Assembly: GCF_019492055.1 (NCBI RefSeq)
Contig: NZ_JAICBX010000003.1
Coordinates: 558,001-622,000, forward strand
DNA length: 64,000 nt
Origin: Flavimaribacter sediminis
Lineage (GTDB): Bacteria; Pseudomonadota; Alphaproteobacteria; Rhizobiales; Rhizobiaceae
Direction of reading: 5' to 3'
The stretch's first letter is position 1, and each line of letters opens with the position of its first letter. Made by a program: the position numbers and the translations under genes. Positions 32,705-41,954 of this stretch are shown here, piece by piece. The notes under the pieces are model-generated. The model ran no database searches. It saw only the letters and a list, made by a program, of their open reading frames with translations, and was not told where the DNA came from.

Positions 32705-34435
32705 TCAACCGCCGGCGTCGTCCACGCCTCCGGCTGTCGCCGCGACATTGCCCTTGCCGACGTCCACAATGCGTTCGCGTGGCCACCATTGCGGATGGTT
32801 CTCCTCCACCCATCGCAGCATCTTTTCGCGCAGCCTGGCGTGCATCTGCCAGGCGGCGGTGGGATCGCCGGCCGTGGCGTAGAAGCGGACGTGCTGTCCG
32901 TTCTGGTCGTGATCGTCGACCAGAACCTTTGGCTCCGCGCTCTCCATGACATCCTCGTCTTCGGACGCGAACTCCAGGTACGCCTTCCTGAGGGCCTCCA
33001 CATTGGCGGAATGATCGAGGAGAAGCGTGAATGTCCGCGTCATCTTCGAGTCCTGCACCGACCAGTTCTCGAAAGGATTGGATATGAAATAGCGCACAGG
33101 CACGATCAATCGGCGATCATCCCAGGTGCGCAATCTCACGAAGGTATAGAAGATCGCCTCCACATAGGCCCAGTCGCCCTCGTAATAGACGCTGTCGCCA
33201 ATCCGGATCGGCTTGGCGATCGCGATCTGGAGGCTCGCCAGTATGTTGCCCAGCACCGACTGGCCGGCGATGCCGAGGATCACCGTCAGGACACCCGCGG
33301 AAGCCAGCAGCGAAATGCCCAGCGAATGAAACAGATGCAATTGCGTGAGCACGAGGCCGGCGCCGAACGCGAATGCGACCAGAAGCACGACACGCCGCAA
33401 GGCGTATATGGAGGTATAGAAGCTTCGCTCCTGCGCGCTCTGCTCGTCGTCTATTTTTCCGACATAGCGATGCGTGACGACATTGAGGATACTGTCGATC
33501 GAGCGCAACGCGGCAAGGGTGATGGCGATGGCCATCGCGATCGTCAGTATGGGCGTAAGAACGGCCATGATGGGCGCAGAAAAGGCCAAGGCCCTGCTTG
33601 CGATATAGTCCAGCAAGAAGACCGAGAAAAACAGCGCGAGCGGAGTCCGCGCCGCTTGCGCCGCGATCTTGCCATTCTCCCATTTCAGGCGCCCCGCCAG
33701 GAGGCCGAGGCCCCAGCGAAACAGGAAGAATGCGCTGAGTGAAATGACAATCGCGACCGGCAGCGCGACGAATTCCCACGGTTTCAGGGACCAGAGCGCC
33801 TGACGCCGCCAGGAATCAGGCAGTTGACGCTCCAGCCAACCCGGGCCGTAATGTTCGTACAAGGCATCGATATTGGCGACTGTCTGACGCGAAAACACCC
33901 ATGCGGCGTCGCCCGTTACAGGTTTCACGCGGTTCATCCGGATTGCGACCGGACGGTCGTCGAGATCTAGAATTTCCAGTTGCAGGCTGCGGCGCGGCCG
34001 CCCGACGCCCGCGCTGTTGGTGGATCCGTTCTCCTGCATGGCGTCCGGCCGGTCCGGCAACTCGTTCCAGCTGATCCAGAGACGCCTTTCGATGATCTTG
34101 CCGAGTTTTTCGGCAAGGTCCCGCCCGGCCTCGGCCTGCTCTGTCTCGGGGATGTCCGAAAGATCGAGAAGGTGCGCCGCAACCAGAGGATTGTCGGCGC
34201 GGGTCGCGTTCAGGAAACTCTCCATCGCGCCCTGCGGGGTCGAACGATCGACCTCTGCGGGCATTTCGCCAAGACCGGTGTTCAGGACATCCACCTGAAA
34301 CCAGTTTTCCATCTCCTGCGCATGCCCGTCTGACAACGGGGCGAAGCATGCAATGATGGCGATGGCAACGAACAGGAAGGAAGAACGCGGACGTTTCCGA
34401 AGACGCAAACCGTTTACCTCTGGTCTTTCAGACAT
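32705..34435 (-). CDS. MscS-family mechanosensitive ion channel
   Basis: A 576-residue membrane protein from ATG 34435. It has a signal peptide (FLFVAIAIIACFAPLSDGHAQ), then a periplasmic domain of about 150 residues, five or more transmembrane segments and the MscS pore and beta domain (ILGIAGQSVLGNILASLQIAIAKPIRIGDSVYYEGDWAYVEAIFYTFVRLRTWDDRRLIVP). The periplasmic extension puts it with the larger MscS homologues. It lies 236 bp downstream of lpxD on the same strand. It should act as an osmotic safety valve in the inner membrane. Confidence 0.9.
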   Translation of the reverse strand: MSERPEVNGLRLRKRPRSSFLFVAIAIIACFAPLSDGHAQEMENWFQVDVLNTGLGEMPAEVDRSTPQGAMESFLNATRADNPLVAAHLLDLSDIPETEQAEAGRDLAEKLGKIIERRLWISWNELPDRPDAMQENGSTNSAGVGRPRRSLQLEILDLDDRPVAIRMNRVKPVTGDAAWVFSRQTVANIDALYEHYGPGWLERQLPDSWRRQALWSLKPWEFVALPVAIVISLSAFFLFRWGLGLLAGRLKWENGKIAAQAARTPLALFFSVFLLDYIASRALAFSAPIMAVLTPILTIAMAIAITLAALRSIDSILNVVTHRYVGKIDDEQSAQERSFYTSIYALRRVVLLVAFAFGAGLVLTQLHLFHSLGISLLASAGVLTVILGIAGQSVLGNILASLQIAIAKPIRIGDSVYYEGDWAYVEAIFYTFVRLRTWDDRRLIVPVRYFISNPFENWSVQDSKMTRTFTLLLDHSANVEALRKAYLEFASEDEDVMESAEPKVLVDDHDQNGQHVRFYATAGDPTAAWQMHARLREKMLRWVEENHPQWWPRERIVDVGKGNVAATAGGVDDAGG

Positions 34436-34671
34436 TGATTCAGAGGTTGCGCTCGCGTCCGTAAGCAGTTCGATCGATGAGGGAGGAGTCACTGCCCGGC
34501 ATCGATCGAGATTGCGCCATGACATCCAGGCGGCAACCCTTGAGGTGATCTAACGCGACCGCCGGAGAAAGGTTCCAGTCTGGTGTTTGGCTGATTTTTG
34601 TCTGGCCTGGCGTTTCATTCTGACTGGCGAAAAGCGGCGAACCCGGTCGGCCTCCCACGCCGTCGCGGACG

Positions 34672-35724
34672 CTACTGTCCTTCTGTCGCACGGGCGCCGC
34701 GCGCCCTTGAACCCTGTCTGGCGCTGGCGATCTGGCGGAAGAAATCCCGTCGCGGCTGCGCCGGACTGCCCAGCAGTTCCGCCTTTGGCGGCACGTTGCT
34801 GATGACGCCGGCCTGTGCGCCAATGCTGGCGCCGTCGCCAATTTCGAGATGCCCTGCAATCGCCGCTTGTCCGCCGATCCGCACGAAATTGCCGATCTGC
34901 GTCGAACCCGCGACGCCGACCTGTGCGACGATGACGCAGTACTGTCCGATCGTGACGTTGTGGGCGATCTGGACAAGATTATCGATCCATGTGCCCTTGC
35001 CAATAATCGTGTCGGCGGCCGATCCACGGTCAACCGTCGTGTTGGCGCCGACCCGCACGTCATCCTCGATTATCACGCGTCCCAATTGCGGGATTGCGAG
35101 AAACCCGCTCTTCGTGCTGGCGAAGCCGAATCCCGGCTGGCCTATGCGGCACCCTGCTCCGATATGGACTCGCGATCCGACGATGGCGTGGCTGAGGCTC
35201 GCATTGCTTTCGATGACGCAGTCGGAACCGATGGAAACGCCGCGCCCGACCGTCGCTCCGGCGCCGATGCGGCAACCGGCGGCGACTGTGGCGCCGGCCT
35301 CCACCACCGCGTGGGAGCCGATGCGGACCGAACTGTCGACGACAGCGAGCGGATCGACAAAAGCCGTCGGGTGAACGTCGCCGGCATGGTCAACAACGGG
35401 ATGAAACAGACTGCAGACGCGCGCCCATGCAGCGTAGGGCTCGGTCGAGCGAATTGCGATGGAGCCTTTCGGAAGCTGGCTTTCAAGCGCCGGATGTATG
35501 ATGACGGCTCCGGCTTTCGTGTTCGACAGTGTCGCCAGATAGCGGCGATTTTCCAGGAAGCTGACTTGACGCTCACTCGCCTCCTCCAGCGACGCCACGC
35601 CTTCCAGCAGGATTTCCGACGCATCGGCGTCGCCCTCCGCATGCCGCGCCACAGTCGCCACGTCGAACGGACCGACGCCCTGAAAGAATTGCGGATCACC
35701 AACCAATACTCTGTCCTCCTGCAA
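34672..35724 (-). CDS. lpxD: UDP-3-O-acylglucosamine N-acyltransferase, LpxD family
   Basis: A 350-residue left-handed beta-helix acyltransferase; LpxD adds the N-linked hydroxyacyl chain in lipid A synthesis. The N-terminal uridine-binding domain ([23 protein letters not shown]) is followed by hexapeptide repeats ([23 protein letters not shown] and so on) with the catalytic region [29 protein letters not shown] containing the active histidine. It is not beside bamA, fabZ or lpxA as the main rhizobial lpxD is, so it may be a second copy used for a modified lipid A or another sugar. Confidence 0.87.
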   Translation of the reverse strand: MQEDRVLVGDPQFFQGVGPFDVATVARHAEGDADASEILLEGVASLEEASERQVSFLENRRYLATLSNTKAGAVIIHPALESQLPKGSIAIRSTEPYAAWARVCSLFHPVVDHAGDVHPTAFVDPLAVVDSSVRIGSHAVVEAGATVAAGCRIGAGATVGRGVSIGSDCVIESNASLSHAIVGSRVHIGAGCRIGQPGFGFASTKSGFLAIPQLGRVIIEDDVRVGANTTVDRGSAADTIIGKGTWIDNLVQIAHNVTIGQYCVIVAQVGVAGSTQIGNFVRIGGQAAIAGHLEIGDGASIGAQAGVISNVPPKAELLGSPAQPRRDFFRQIASARQGSRARGARATEGQ

Positions 35725-36142
35725 GGGACATTCCGGCTACGCCGGAAAGGATTCCAAATGGCGTGTCGACTGCCTGCGCCAGCCCAATGGAGACGATCCA
35801 TTCTGCCTGCGCCTGAGGGCTGGGTGAACATGGAGGAAAACGTCAGTCGGACCCGATCGAAAGATCGCCGATTATTCGTTGCCTCAGGACCGCCCTCCGC
35901 GATCAGTCGACTGTCTCGCTCATGGCTGGTTTCCGGGCTTAAAAGCCTGTCCTTGCGGACATCTCCGACACCCTTCCCGGACAAGTCGTTGTCCAGTGGA
36001 TCGTGTCGGGCGCGGCTTCAATACCGTTGCGGGGGCAGCGCCGGCCTTCAACCGGCTTCCCAATTATCCGCCTGAACGAATCCGGCGGCACCATAAGCAA
36101 TCGCTAGTAAACACAGGCGGCCGGAAAACACAACCAACCATC
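35725..36142. other. Intergenic region upstream of lpxD
   Basis: About 420 bp with no supported gene; the open frames here lack ribosome sites and protein-like composition. The lpxD promoter should lie within it. Confidence 0.45.
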
Positions 36143-36222
36143 GCGCTAGTGCCCCGAATCTGAAGTTCGTTACATCCTGCAGCACGCTCTATTCGAACTT
36201 CAGATTCGACAAGGGCGCTAGC
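36143..36222. repeat. Palindromic repeat unit 1
   Basis: An interrupted inverted repeat with outer arms GCGCTAG / CGCTAGC and inner arms CGAATCTGAAGTTCG / CGAACTTCAGATTCG around a central loop. It belongs to a cluster of three related units. Confidence 0.8.
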
Positions 36223-36234
36223 AAGATAATGTTT

Positions 36235-36312
36235 CTAGTGTGGTTTACGGATTTGAAGTTCCTGTATGATACAGCTGCTACAATTTAAGGAACTTCAAAT
36301 CCACCACACTAG
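36235..36312. repeat. Palindromic repeat unit 2
   Basis: A long hairpin: CTAGTGTGG (36235-36243) pairs with CCACACTAG (36304-36312), and GGATTTGAAGTTCC (36249-36262) pairs with GGAACTTCAAATCC. It has the same TGAAGTTC core as units 1 and 3. Confidence 0.85.
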
Positions 36313-36385
36313 TGGCCCGAATCTGAAGTTCGCCAGACTATGCGACGCGACCGGTCCAAACGTAATATTCGATCAGGACGCTAGC
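36311..36385. repeat. Palindromic repeat unit 3, degenerate
   Basis: It begins AGTGGCCCGAATCTGAAGTTCG, the same arm as unit 1 within its first 22 bases, and ends in GGACGCTAGC. The inner right arm is no longer recognisable. It overlaps the last bases of the cyclase gene. Confidence 0.65.
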
Positions 36386-37631
36386 TGTGTGTCGAACGCG
36401 CGCTTTCGTGCACTGTAAACAGTTCCTGAATTTCCTCGACGCCGCGCAATTCGTAGCGACCGATCGAGACGAAGGACGCGCTGTCCGCCTCGCTGGCGGC
36501 AGCGGCGAACGCCGGCGATATCAAGACGTCTGTCTTCAGCGAACTGCACAACGCCAAGATCCGGCTGGTTTCGTTGACCGCAGGCCCGACCACGGTAAAA
36601 TCCAGACGTTCCCTGCTGCCGATATTGCCATAGAAAACCTCTCCGGCGTGGAGGGCCACATAGGGATTGGTCACCGCATGGTTTTCCGCGCTTCTCTCAC
36701 CATTCAGGACGGCAGTGCGTTCGCGAAGCGCCTTTTCAGCCTGCAAAGCGGCGCGACAGGCCTCGCCCGTATCGTCGGCATTGAAGATCGCCAGCACCCC
36801 GTCGCCCATGAGCTTGAGAACCTCGCCGCCGGCTTCATGCACACAATCGATTGTCACTTCCGCATAGTCATTAAGAAAGGGAATGATCTCCTCGGGCAGC
36901 GCGGTGTCTGCGGTTCTGGTGAAATCGCGAAGATCGCTGAACCAGATCACCGATCTCATTTTCTCGGCGACGCCGCGAACAATCGTTCCGGCTAGGACGC
37001 GACGGCCGGTCTCGCGTCCCAGATAGGTCTGCGCCAGCGTATCGGCGATCCGGGACAACGAAGCGCTGCGCAAGGCGAGCACAAGATGGGCGACCAGGCG
37101 CTTGAGCTCCGCCGCCTGGTCGTCAGAAAAGCCGCCCGGTTTGTCGGACGTCCAGGAGGAATAGACGCAATCCATCTCGCCGATCACCCCTTCCACACCA
37201 AACCGGTGGATCATCGCGACGTAATCCGTGCAGCCTTCCTGCGCCAGTTCGTCAATGATCGGATAGTCCGCCTTTTTGCCCGGCGCGATGCGGTGATGAA
37301 GCAATGTCTCTCCGGACGTATAGAGATGGAAGAAGGGGCTCCTTCGCCAGGCCGCCTCCTCGATGCCGTCACCGCCGGTCCGGCCATATTCCGCAATTGT
37401 GACCGGCTCTTCGGTGTCCGGGCGCCAGCGGAAAACACGCCCCTCATAGAGCGGATGCAAAGTGTCGATGATGACCGAGCCCTGCAACAGCGGAAACCCG
37501 ATTTTCACCAGACGCTCGCAGAAACCCGACAAAAGGTCAGGTTCAGCGGCGCCCGCCAGACCGGCTGCAGTGATCCACGAGGCGATGCCCGGGCGGGAGA
37601 CTGCTTCGGGGGGAGGTTGGGATGGGCTCAT
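36381..37631 (-). CDS. Class III adenylate/guanylate cyclase
   Basis: A 416-residue cytoplasmic protein. The N-terminal 200 residues resemble a GAF-like sensory region. The C-terminal cyclase domain has SVIWFSDLRDFTRTAD (first metal aspartate), EVLKLMGDGVLAIFNADD (second metal aspartate) and RLDFTVVGPAVNETSRI (transition-state Asn/Arg region). It should make cAMP from ATP in response to an unknown signal. Rhizobial genomes carry many such cyclases. The gene 3' end overlaps a palindromic repeat, which may act as transcript end structure. Confidence 0.9.
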   Translation of the reverse strand: MSPSQPPPEAVSRPGIASWITAAGLAGAAEPDLLSGFCERLVKIGFPLLQGSVIIDTLHPLYEGRVFRWRPDTEEPVTIAEYGRTGGDGIEEAAWRRSPFFHLYTSGETLLHHRIAPGKKADYPIIDELAQEGCTDYVAMIHRFGVEGVIGEMDCVYSSWTSDKPGGFSDDQAAELKRLVAHLVLALRSASLSRIADTLAQTYLGRETGRRVLAGTIVRGVAEKMRSVIWFSDLRDFTRTADTALPEEIIPFLNDYAEVTIDCVHEAGGEVLKLMGDGVLAIFNADDTGEACRAALQAEKALRERTAVLNGERSAENHAVTNPYVALHAGEVFYGNIGSRERLDFTVVGPAVNETSRILALCSSLKTDVLISPAFAAAASEADSASFVSIGRYELRGVEEIQELFTVHESARSTHS

Positions 37632-37839
37632 TTCGTCACTTCGATCAGACAGGGAATCGACGTTAAGGCGTGAAAGTGATCATAAAATGAAAGCCCGACG
37701 CGACGGCGTTCCAACCCGATCAAAACGGTTGAATATTTTTTTAATTGCACATTTAGATTGTAACACGGCGCATGAATAAAACATGTTATAGCGCTTGCGG
37801 CATATCATTGTTGCAACGCCCAGACCGGAGCACGTTATC

Positions 37840-38895
37840 ATGAATTTCAAGGTTCTGTTTCTTCCATTTCTGACATTGACAACCCTTGGCGTTGCGCCGG
37901 TTGCAGGAACTGCGTTCGCGCAGGAAGACGAGCTCGTCATCGTGTCAACCGGCGGAACTCTCCAAGACGCTCTCGAGACGCTTTTCTTTGAACCATTCAC
38001 CAGCGAATCCGACACAAGGATTACGCATGTATCGGCTTTCACGTCGGAGCAGTTCGATACGGCAAGAACCATGAAAGACTCCGGAGACGTCGAATGGGAT
38101 ATCGTCACGGCGCAACCGGAGAGCTTCTTCCACGAGCGCGACCTTCTCGAGGAACTGGATTGCTCCCGCATACCCAACGCTGCGGAATTCGGCATCGAGA
38201 ACACCTGCGCGACCTATGGACTGCTTCGCACCATCGGGGGCGGCGTCATAGCCTACAATACCGACGCCTTTCCCGATGAGGGACCCTCGTCCTGGGTCGA
38301 CTTCTGGGACGTCGAACGTTTTCCCGGTCAGCGCTGTCTGCCCGCAATCACGCCGCACTGGATGATCATGATCGCGCTGATGGCCGACGGCGCAGATCCG
38401 GACCAGCTCTTTCCGCTCGATATCGATCGGGGCGTAAGCAAGCTTGAAGAACTCAAGCCGAATGTCTCAGGCTGGTGGGAAACCGGCAATGAAAGCCAGG
38501 ACATGATGCGACAGGGCGATTGCGTTATGGCCTGGATGTGGTCTGGCCGGGCGCTGCAGCTGATGCGTGAAGGTCATCCGATCGCCATTTCCTGGAACCA
38601 GCACGTGCCGATCGTCGGCTACTGGGCTATCCTGAAGGACGCGCCGAACAAGGACGCAGCCTATGATTTCCTGAACTTCTTCATGGCGCGCCCGCAAGCC
38701 CATCGGACGTTTTCCGAAACCTATTTTTACGACACGGCGAACCGTATCGCGACGGAGCAGCTCAGCCAGGAAAACCGTAAGCTGCGAGTGACGTCGCCGG
38801 AGAATCTGGCCGAGCAAACGCCAACTGATTTCCATTGGATCGCGGAACACCAGGACGAGATGCGTCAGGCGTTCGATGCGTTGCTGAACAAGTAA
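37840..38895 (+). CDS. ABC transporter substrate-binding protein, PotD/spermidine-putrescine type (orphan)
   Basis: A 351-residue periplasmic receptor from ATG 37840 with a GGAG ribosome site. The signal peptide is VLFLPFLTLTTLGVAPVAGTAFA. The mature part starts DELVIVSTGGTLQDALETLFFEPF, followed by WDIVTAQPESF and GGGVIAYNTDAFPDEGPSSWVDFWDVERFPG, typical of the polyamine/iron family of type II receptors. No permease or ATPase genes are next to it, so its transporter must be elsewhere. Confidence 0.88.
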   Translation: MNFKVLFLPFLTLTTLGVAPVAGTAFAQEDELVIVSTGGTLQDALETLFFEPFTSESDTRITHVSAFTSEQFDTARTMKDSGDVEWDIVTAQPESFFHERDLLEELDCSRIPNAAEFGIENTCATYGLLRTIGGGVIAYNTDAFPDEGPSSWVDFWDVERFPGQRCLPAITPHWMIMIALMADGADPDQLFPLDIDRGVSKLEELKPNVSGWWETGNESQDMMRQGDCVMAWMWSGRALQLMREGHPIAISWNQHVPIVGYWAILKDAPNKDAAYDFLNFFMARPQAHRTFSETYFYDTANRIATEQLSQENRKLRVTSPENLAEQTPTDFHWIAEHQDEMRQAFDALLNK

Positions 38896-38923
38896 ATGGC
38901 GTCTGCGGACTTCAAAAAAAGGT

Positions 38924-39877
38924 TCAGCCGCCTGCCGCGTCGAGCGCCTGCATTTCCTCGTCCGACAGCGTCAGTTCCACAGCTTTCACGAAACTCTCCA
39001 GATGGGCCGGCTTGGTGGCGCTGGCGATCGGAGCAGTAACGCCTTTCTTTGCGATCAGCCAGGCAAGCGCAACCTCGGCGGGCGTAGCCGCATGGCTTTG
39101 CGCCACCTGATCGAGCGCGTCGAGAATGGCGAGCCCGCGCGTGTCGAGATATTTCTCCACGCGGCTGCCTCTGGCCGATTGCCCGAGATCGGCTTTCGAG
39201 CGGTATTTACCGGACAGGAATCCAGACGCCAGGCTGAAATAGGTGACCACTCCAATACCGTTTTCCTCGCAAAGATCGCACAGAGGTCCTTCGAAGGTTT
39301 CGCGGTCGTAGAGATTGTATTCCGGCTGAACAACCTGATAGGCGGGCAATCCCTGATCTGCGGAAATCTTGAGGGCTTTGGCGAGGTATTCGGCGTCGTG
39401 GTTCGATGCGCCGATGGCCTTGACCTTGCCTTCCTTGATGAGCTTGTCATAGGCGCCAAGCGTCTCTTCCTGCGGCGTTTCCGGATCCATCCAGTGGGAA
39501 AAATACAGATCGATGCTGTCGATCTTCAGCCGGGACAGGGAATTCTCGACCGCTTCGGTGATCCACTTCGCCGAAAGCCCCTTTTGTCCCGGCTTGCCGA
39601 GATCCGATGCGACCTTGGTGAAAATCACGACCCTGTCGCGCATGCCCGGCCGGGCCTTCAGCCAGTTTCCGATGATCGTTTCGGATTCGCCGCCGCTGTT
39701 GCCTGGCGCCCATGTCGAATAAGAGTCCGCCGTATCGATCGCGTTGAATCCGTGATCGACAAAGGCGTCGAGCAATTCGAAGCTGGTTTTTTCATCGATT
39801 GTCCAACCAAATACGTTGCCGCCGAAGACGATCGGCGCGATCAAAAACCCTGTGTTGCCGAGTGTCCGCTTATCCAT
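38924..39877 (-). CDS. Aldo/keto reductase
   Basis: A 317-residue NADPH-dependent (beta/alpha)8 oxidoreductase. It has FNAIDTADSYSTW (catalytic Asp and Tyr), VVIFTKVASD (catalytic Lys) and DLYFSHWMDP (catalytic His), with the cofactor-binding end GVTAPIASATKPAHLESFVKA. It resembles the YajO/general stress AKR group. It lies 24 bp downstream of the SDR gene on the same strand, so the two are probably cotranscribed. The substrate is unknown. Confidence 0.9.
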   Translation of the reverse strand: MDKRTLGNTGFLIAPIVFGGNVFGWTIDEKTSFELLDAFVDHGFNAIDTADSYSTWAPGNSGGESETIIGNWLKARPGMRDRVVIFTKVASDLGKPGQKGLSAKWITEAVENSLSRLKIDSIDLYFSHWMDPETPQEETLGAYDKLIKEGKVKAIGASNHDAEYLAKALKISADQGLPAYQVVQPEYNLYDRETFEGPLCDLCEENGIGVVTYFSLASGFLSGKYRSKADLGQSARGSRVEKYLDTRGLAILDALDQVAQSHAATPAEVALAWLIAKKGVTAPIASATKPAHLESFVKAVELTLSDEEMQALDAAGG

Positions 39878-39901
39878 TCCTTTTTCCTTTCATTCTTGCT
39901 T

Positions 39902-40612
39902 TCAGGCGATTGCTCCGCCGCCGTCGACCATGATCGTTGCTCCGGTCATGTATGAATTGGCCATGCATGCAACGACCTGAAGCGCGATATGCGCCGGCGC
40001 GCCGATCTGTCCCACCGGCATTCTTTCGGCGGCGCCCTCGAACATCGATTTGCGGGCGTCGCCTTGAAGCCGGTCATACATTTCCGTCATGACGAGACCC
40101 GTCGACACGCAATTCACGCGAACCGGCGCCATCTCCAGCGCCAGGCCGCGGGTGAGGCCCTCCAGCGCGGCGTTGATCGCCGACTGAAGAGCAGCTCCCT
40201 TTTTTGGCCGCGTGGAGAGCGTTCCCGATATCAGGGTCAGCGAACCGCCATCGGCGATTTTGGCCTGTCGCGCGATTCGATAGGCGCCCCAGAACTTCGA
40301 TTCCATCGAACGATAGGCGTCTTCCAGAGCCAGTTCGCTCACTGCAGCAATTCTGGTTTCGGCGGCCGAAACCACAACATGATCGAAGGGTTCCAAGTTC
40401 GTAAAGAAAGCCTCGATGGCCGGTTGATCGGCAGTATCGAGCACCCGGGCGGAGGCGCCGCCGCCGAGCCGAGACACGGCTTTCTCGAGTTTTTCGCTGC
40501 TGCGCGATGCGATAGCGACATTTCCACCATGGGCGAGGGCGGCTTCCGCCACCCCAAAGCCGATGCCGGAACTGCCTCCAACGATCAGAATTTTTTTGCC
40601 TTCGAGCGACAT
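39902..40612 (-). CDS. Short-chain dehydrogenase-like protein with altered active site
   Basis: A 236-residue Rossmann protein from ATG 40612. The cofactor motif GGSSGIGFG (12-20) and the structural motif VNCVSTGLVMTEMY are normal, and serine S129 is present. The catalytic YxxxK, expected just before AAL at 148-150, reads Q143-S-A-I-N147, so both Tyr and Lys are missing. The C-terminus SYMTGATIMVDGGGAIA is complete. It may be a non-catalytic or unconventional SDR. It precedes the aldo/keto reductase. Confidence 0.85.
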   Translation of the reverse strand: MSLEGKKILIVGGSSGIGFGVAEAALAHGGNVAIASRSSEKLEKAVSRLGGGASARVLDTADQPAIEAFFTNLEPFDHVVVSAAETRIAAVSELALEDAYRSMESKFWGAYRIARQAKIADGGSLTLISGTLSTRPKKGAALQSAINAALEGLTRGLALEMAPVRVNCVSTGLVMTEMYDRLQGDARKSMFEGAAERMPVGQIGAPAHIALQVVACMANSYMTGATIMVDGGGAIA

Positions 40613-40631
40613 GATGCTTCCTCCGTCCCTA

Positions 40632-40715
40632 TCACAAACTGTCGACGACGCCGCCGTCAGCCAGCAGGTCAGCGCCGGCGGCAATCGCGGTTTTCGAACT
40701 CAGGTCAATGTGCAT
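40632..40715 (-). pseudogene. Internally deleted SDR remnant
   Basis: A 27-codon frame joins a typical SDR beginning (MHIDLSSKTAI) directly to a typical SDR ending (GADLLADGGVVDSL), with the whole middle absent. It looks like the fossil of a second SDR gene that lost its interior in frame. It lies 19 bp upstream of the intact SDR gene. Confidence 0.55.
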
Positions 40716-41080
40716 CGCCCCCAACCCTGTCCATGAACAAATAATGGCCGCGATCGCATCCGGACGCAGTGGGTGTGGCTGAAGATTGATCCGGCTGCCG
40801 CGGACGCGGCGCTCCCTATTGAAATGGGAGCAAAAGCCGAAATGGCAACCATCGAAATGACAATGTTGACAGACGATCAGAGCAGTTCCCGCGCAGTAAC
40901 ACAATCCAGTATTATAGGATTCATTAAACTCCAAGGGGAGCAAAACGGCTTACTGTGGTGTATAAACTGGTTCAAATCAGGTACATTAGATTTCACTACT
41001 TGTCATTCCGGATGATTTGCTGGCGCGACACGACAAGGTCAAAGGCAGCGATGCAATGGCGCAGATAAAGAGCCGCTGAA
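40716..41080. other. Intergenic region upstream of the GGDEF gene
   Basis: No supported gene. Frames of up to 80 codons occur, but without ribosome sites or motifs. Confidence 0.4.
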
Positions 41081-41851
41081 ATGAAACTCGACTGGTCGTC
41101 AGAGGGGTGGGCGCGTGTCTATGCGTTTACGGCGCTCGGCACGCTTGCGTGTATCGGTTTCGCCTTCGCGTTCGACAGCTACTCCTTTGAAGACGGATCC
41201 TGGCGATGGGGCTCCGACCCGATCAACAATCTCCTGATTCCGCTGATACTGGCGCCGCCGCTCTTCCTGTTCATCCTGAGCAAAATGCGGCAGCTCGCCA
41301 TTGCACATACCGAGTTGATGACGGTCGCGGCGACCGATCCCCTGACGTCGTTGCTCAATCGCCGAGCCTTTACCGAGATGGTCGACGGCTATCTCAACAG
41401 GGTCGAGGAAGCGTCGGCGGCGTCTCACAATGCGCTTTTCGTCATCGACGTGGATCACTTCAAGGCCGTGAACGACCGCTTCGGCCATGATTATGGCGAC
41501 AAGGCGTTGCAGCTCATCGCCGAGGCGATCGCCGAAACGGTGCACGACACGGACCTCGTTGGCCGCATTGGCGGCGAGGAGTTTTGCGTTTTCATGCCCC
41601 GCAAGCCATCCGACCATTTTCCCGACGCCGCTGAACGGATCCGGTCGGCTATCAGCGAAGTCGCCTTTGTCGTCGATGAGCAGCGCCATGTGTTGTCCGT
41701 AAGCGTCGGCGGCGTGATATTCGAGCGCGGCGCCGCATTCAGCGATCTCTATCGCGGCGCCGACGAACGGCTCTATCTCGCCAAACGCAACGGCCGTAAT
41801 CGGGTTGAACTCTCCATTTTTTCTCCGCAAACAACCGATCCGCTGCACTAG
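41081..41851 (+). CDS. Diguanylate cyclase (GGDEF domain), membrane-bound
   Basis: A 256-residue protein with two N-terminal transmembrane helices (VYAFTALGTLACIGFAFAF; NLLIPLILAPPLFLFIL) and a GGDEF domain starting at TDPLTSLLNRRAF. The active loop is GGEEF (164-168), intact for c-di-GMP synthesis from two GTP. The inhibitory RxxD site just upstream reads HDTD (155-158), so product feedback inhibition is probably absent. The short periplasmic loop is too small for a sensor domain. Confidence 0.92.
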   Translation: MKLDWSSEGWARVYAFTALGTLACIGFAFAFDSYSFEDGSWRWGSDPINNLLIPLILAPPLFLFILSKMRQLAIAHTELMTVAATDPLTSLLNRRAFTEMVDGYLNRVEEASAASHNALFVIDVDHFKAVNDRFGHDYGDKALQLIAEAIAETVHDTDLVGRIGGEEFCVFMPRKPSDHFPDAAERIRSAISEVAFVVDEQRHVLSVSVGGVIFERGAAFSDLYRGADERLYLAKRNGRNRVELSIFSPQTTDPLH

Positions 41852-41954
41852 CGTCATCAGCCTTGCGGAGTTTTCCTGTCTTACGGCTTACGTCGCCGCA
41901 AATTTCGCCCTATGATTGTGCAACAATGACAATCCTGTTTCATGAATTTCGATA

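Noticed and set aside
36143..36385. CRISPR-like array
   Set aside because: The three units are palindromic and differ from one another, with no regular spacers and no cas genes nearby.
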